Assembly: GCA_017306245.1 (NCBI GenBank)
Contig: JAFKIY010000001.1
Coordinates: forward strand, 372,001 to 436,000
DNA from: Micrococcales bacterium
GTDB lineage: Bacteria > Actinomycetota > Actinomycetes > Actinomycetales > Microbacteriaceae
Length of the DNA stretch: 64,000 nucleotides
Direction of reading: 5' to 3'
The notes beneath the pieces were generated by a model that saw only the letters and a program-made list of their open reading frames with translations, had not been told where the DNA came from and did no database searches. Shown piece after piece: positions 62,825 to 64,000 of the stretch. Positions within the stretch are counted from its first letter, which is position 1; every line of letters begins with the position of its first letter. Position numbers and translations under genes: made by a program.

Positions 62825-62929
62825 TTGAGCATGCTCAAAACTCTCCCGAGATTCCGTTCTAACACCGCACGTTGAGCATGCGCAACAGTTGATTTGTGCA
62901 TGCTCAACGGGTAGATTGAGCATGCACAA
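62825..62929. promoter_or_regulatory. array of four palindromic operators
   Basis: Four 14-bp sites of the form TTGWGCATGCNCAA lie at 62825-62838 (TTGAGCATGCTCAA, perfect palindrome), 62872-62885, 62894-62907 and 62916-62929. The last three start exactly 22 bases apart, about two turns, so bound dimers would sit on one face. The array occupies the 324-base region between the divergent primase operon and the repressor gene. The EspR-like protein encoded at 62994 is the natural binder. Confidence 0.8.
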
Positions 62930-62993
62930 CTACCCTTGGGCCTGGGCTACGTCGATGCCTTGGCCCTCCCGAAGGGAAGGGGGGTCAGCGACG

Positions 62994-63425
62994 ATGACTG
63001 AAGACGAAAGTCAGGCTGCGGCTGACGACCTCGCCAAACGCCTGCGACTTCTGATGGATGTCGCTGTCGCCGAGTCCGGCTCCGAACCGACCTACTCGCA
63101 GATCGCGGAGTATCTGAGACAACGTGGCATCAGCCTGTCTCGATCTCGATGGACGTACATGGTCAACGGCCACCGATACGTTCAAGACACCGCAATCTTC
63201 GAGGGACTCGCGGACTTCTTCGACGTTGATGCTGCCTTTCTTGCGGGGGAGAGCGGCGTGGCAACCCCGGAGAAGGTCTCCGCCCAACTCGACCTCGTGC
63301 GTTCGATGCGTGCAGCGAAGGTGAAGTCCTACGCTGCCCGCACACTCGGCGACATCTCGCCGAAGGCGCTCCAAGCCATCAGCAAGTTCCTGGACGAGGA
63401 AATGATGCGAACACCCGAGCACTGA
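62994..63425 (+). CDS. EspR-like helix-turn-helix repressor of the element
   Basis: A 143-residue DNA-binding protein. The HTH reads YSQIAEYLRQRGISLSRSRWTYMVNGHRYVQDTAIFEGLADFFDVDAAFL, like the EspR/XRE group with long-range, dimer-of-dimer binding. The C-terminal helices (LDLVRSMRAAKVKSYAART, LQAISKFLDEEM) are a dimer region. The frame is open upstream to 62889, but ATG at 62994 is preferred. It sits 58 bases ahead of the ImmA-type gene. By position it would act as the ImmR-like master repressor. Confidence 0.78.
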   Translation: MTEDESQAAADDLAKRLRLLMDVAVAESGSEPTYSQIAEYLRQRGISLSRSRWTYMVNGHRYVQDTAIFEGLADFFDVDAAFLAGESGVATPEKVSAQLDLVRSMRAAKVKSYAARTLGDISPKALQAISKFLDEEMMRTPEH

Positions 63426-63483
63426 CGGGTGTCGCGCACCACGGAGCCGAGGCCAGTAGCTGCTCGGCCGAGAGGGGGTAAAC

Positions 63484-63948
63484 GTGAACACCGAAGAGAC
63501 CGTAACGGCCGCCGTCTCCGATCTGCGGCTCGGCAGCAGATTCACGCTTGCGCACCTTCTCCAGGCCATACAGGAACGGCGCCATCGTAGGCTCCGCGTC
63601 GTCGAACTCGCCGACCTCGACACCCGCGACGGCATCTGTGCGCTCTGGCTGGTCACCGACACCGAGGACTTCGTGCTCCACGCACGCAGCGACTCTGCAC
63701 TGCACCGCCAGCAGTTCGTCCTTCACGAGCTGGCCCACATGATCCTCGGTCACACGGAGGGCGACGATTGCACAGCCGGGGACGTCTTGCTGCCCAACAT
63801 CCCTCCTCACACGCGCGGACGCCTGCTCAAGCGACAGGACATTGACAGTGAGACGGAGATCGCCGCCGAGTCGCTCGCAGATCGGCTGGCCGCGGGCATC
63901 CGAGGATCGGTGTTCGCCGAGTCCCGCTATTCGGAGATTTTCGGGTGA
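63484..63948 (+). CDS. ImmA/IrrE-type metallopeptidase
   Basis: A 154-residue zinc peptidase with HELAH at residues 81-85 (QQFVLHELAHMILGH) and a downstream Glu region ETEIAAESLADRLAAG. ImmA proteases cleave the HTH repressor of ICEs upon DNA damage or quorum signals to start excision; here it stands behind its probable repressor. Its stop overlaps the next start (GTGA). Confidence 0.88.
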   Translation: MNTEETVTAAVSDLRLGSRFTLAHLLQAIQERRHRRLRVVELADLDTRDGICALWLVTDTEDFVLHARSDSALHRQQFVLHELAHMILGHTEGDDCTAGDVLLPNIPPHTRGRLLKRQDIDSETEIAAESLADRLAAGIRGSVFAESRYSEIFG

Positions 63949-64000
63949 TCCAGGCGCTCGTCGCGACGCTCATGTGGGCGCTCGTGGCGAGCCTGCTCAT
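63945..64000 (+). CDS. start of a membrane protein (truncated by window)
   Basis: GTG at 63945 overlaps the peptidase stop as GTGA. Only 18 codons are present: IQALVATLMWALVASLL, a membrane helix. In Streptomyces such ImmA-type genes are often followed by a multi-helix protein called MAB_1171c-like; that identity is a guess from context. Confidence 0.5.
   Translation, partial: MIQALVATLMWALVASLL

Larger units (their letters stand above)
33681..64000. mobile_element. integrative conjugative element, left part (incomplete)
   Basis: From directly after glnE to the window edge all genes belong to a mobile element: excisionase, tyrosine integrase, T4SS proteins (VirB4, VirD4, SCO6880-family, TrbL-like, VirB8-like, cell-wall hydrolase), prim-pol primase, ParB, SSB, a DarB-like helicase-methylase, and an ImmA-type regulatory pair. 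Boundaries are approximate: the left end falls in 33681-33899 and the right end is outside the window. No relaxase, rolling-circle Rep or TraB translocase is seen in these 30 kb. Replication-type genes (prim-pol, ParB, DUF2637) resemble actinomycete AICEs while transfer genes are T4SS-like, so the element is a mosaic. Confidence 0.85.

Noticed and set aside
62825..62929. Possible CRISPR array
   Set aside because: Repeats are 14-bp palindromes with 8-base gaps, too short for repeats and spacers; they fit operators and no cas gene is near.

Overview
The window is high-GC DNA from an actinobacterium, most probably of the family Microbacteriaceae. The signs are the strong GC bias at third codon positions, many GTG starts and ATGA/GTGA stop-start overlaps, an actinobacterial gene set (DUF3145, DUF1684, polyphosphate glucokinase, GlnA2-type glutamine synthetase, glnE) and a fabD-fabH-acpP-fabF cluster next to a PucR-type regulator. 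No 16S or other species marker is present, so the family is an inference.

Bases 1-33680 are ordinary chromosome. In order: the end of a UvrD/HelR-like helicase, a conserved membrane protein, an acyl-CoA dehydrogenase-like enzyme, a NERD protein, a cold-shock protein with a long leader, DUF1684, a mycoredoxin-like protein, a family A DNA polymerase, a PadR regulator, DUF3145, a DHFR-like reductase and a decayed DUF222/HNH endonuclease gene. Then comes a leftward block aceE-fasR-fabD-fabH-acpP-fabF, which joins acetyl-CoA production to type II fatty acid synthesis. It is followed by DUF1003, tRNA-Val(UAC), an NCS1-like permease with an unusual 440-residue acidic N-terminus, Nif3, a zinc-ribbon-family protein, RNase HI, the RNase P RNA flanked by two large hairpins, polyphosphate glucokinase, methionine aminopeptidase, a 59-residue SPOR-like protein, gdhA, panB, glnA and glnE.

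Directly downstream of glnE an integrative conjugative element begins and runs past the end of the window. On the left it has an excisionase, a tyrosine integrase and a HTH/PIN toxin-antitoxin-like pair, all rightward. A long leftward series follows when read from the right: prim-pol primase, DUF2637, ParB, a VirB8-like protein, a lysozyme/M23 cell-wall hydrolase, two DUF6112 proteins, a TrbL/VirB6-like protein, an SCO6880-family protein, VirB4, VirD4, SSB, DUF4913, a TnpV-like protein, a giant methylase-helicase of DarB type and a DprA-like protein. At the right edge a divergent EspR-like repressor, an ImmA-type peptidase and the start of a membrane protein face an array of four 14-bp palindromic operators. 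No relaxase is visible.

Two cargo insertions interrupt the conjugation genes. The first is a 3.09-kb unit carrying cmtR, a P1B-type metal ATPase and lspA. It has 26-bp imperfect terminal inverted repeats and a perfect 5-bp target duplication but no transposase, so it looks like a non-autonomous metal-resistance transposon. The second is a rightward gene for a coiled-coil CHAT (caspase-like) protease, a possible defence effector. The most unusual protein-level signal is a 19-residue motif shared near the C-termini of the unrelated DprA-like and helicase proteins. It could be a common targeting or transfer signal.
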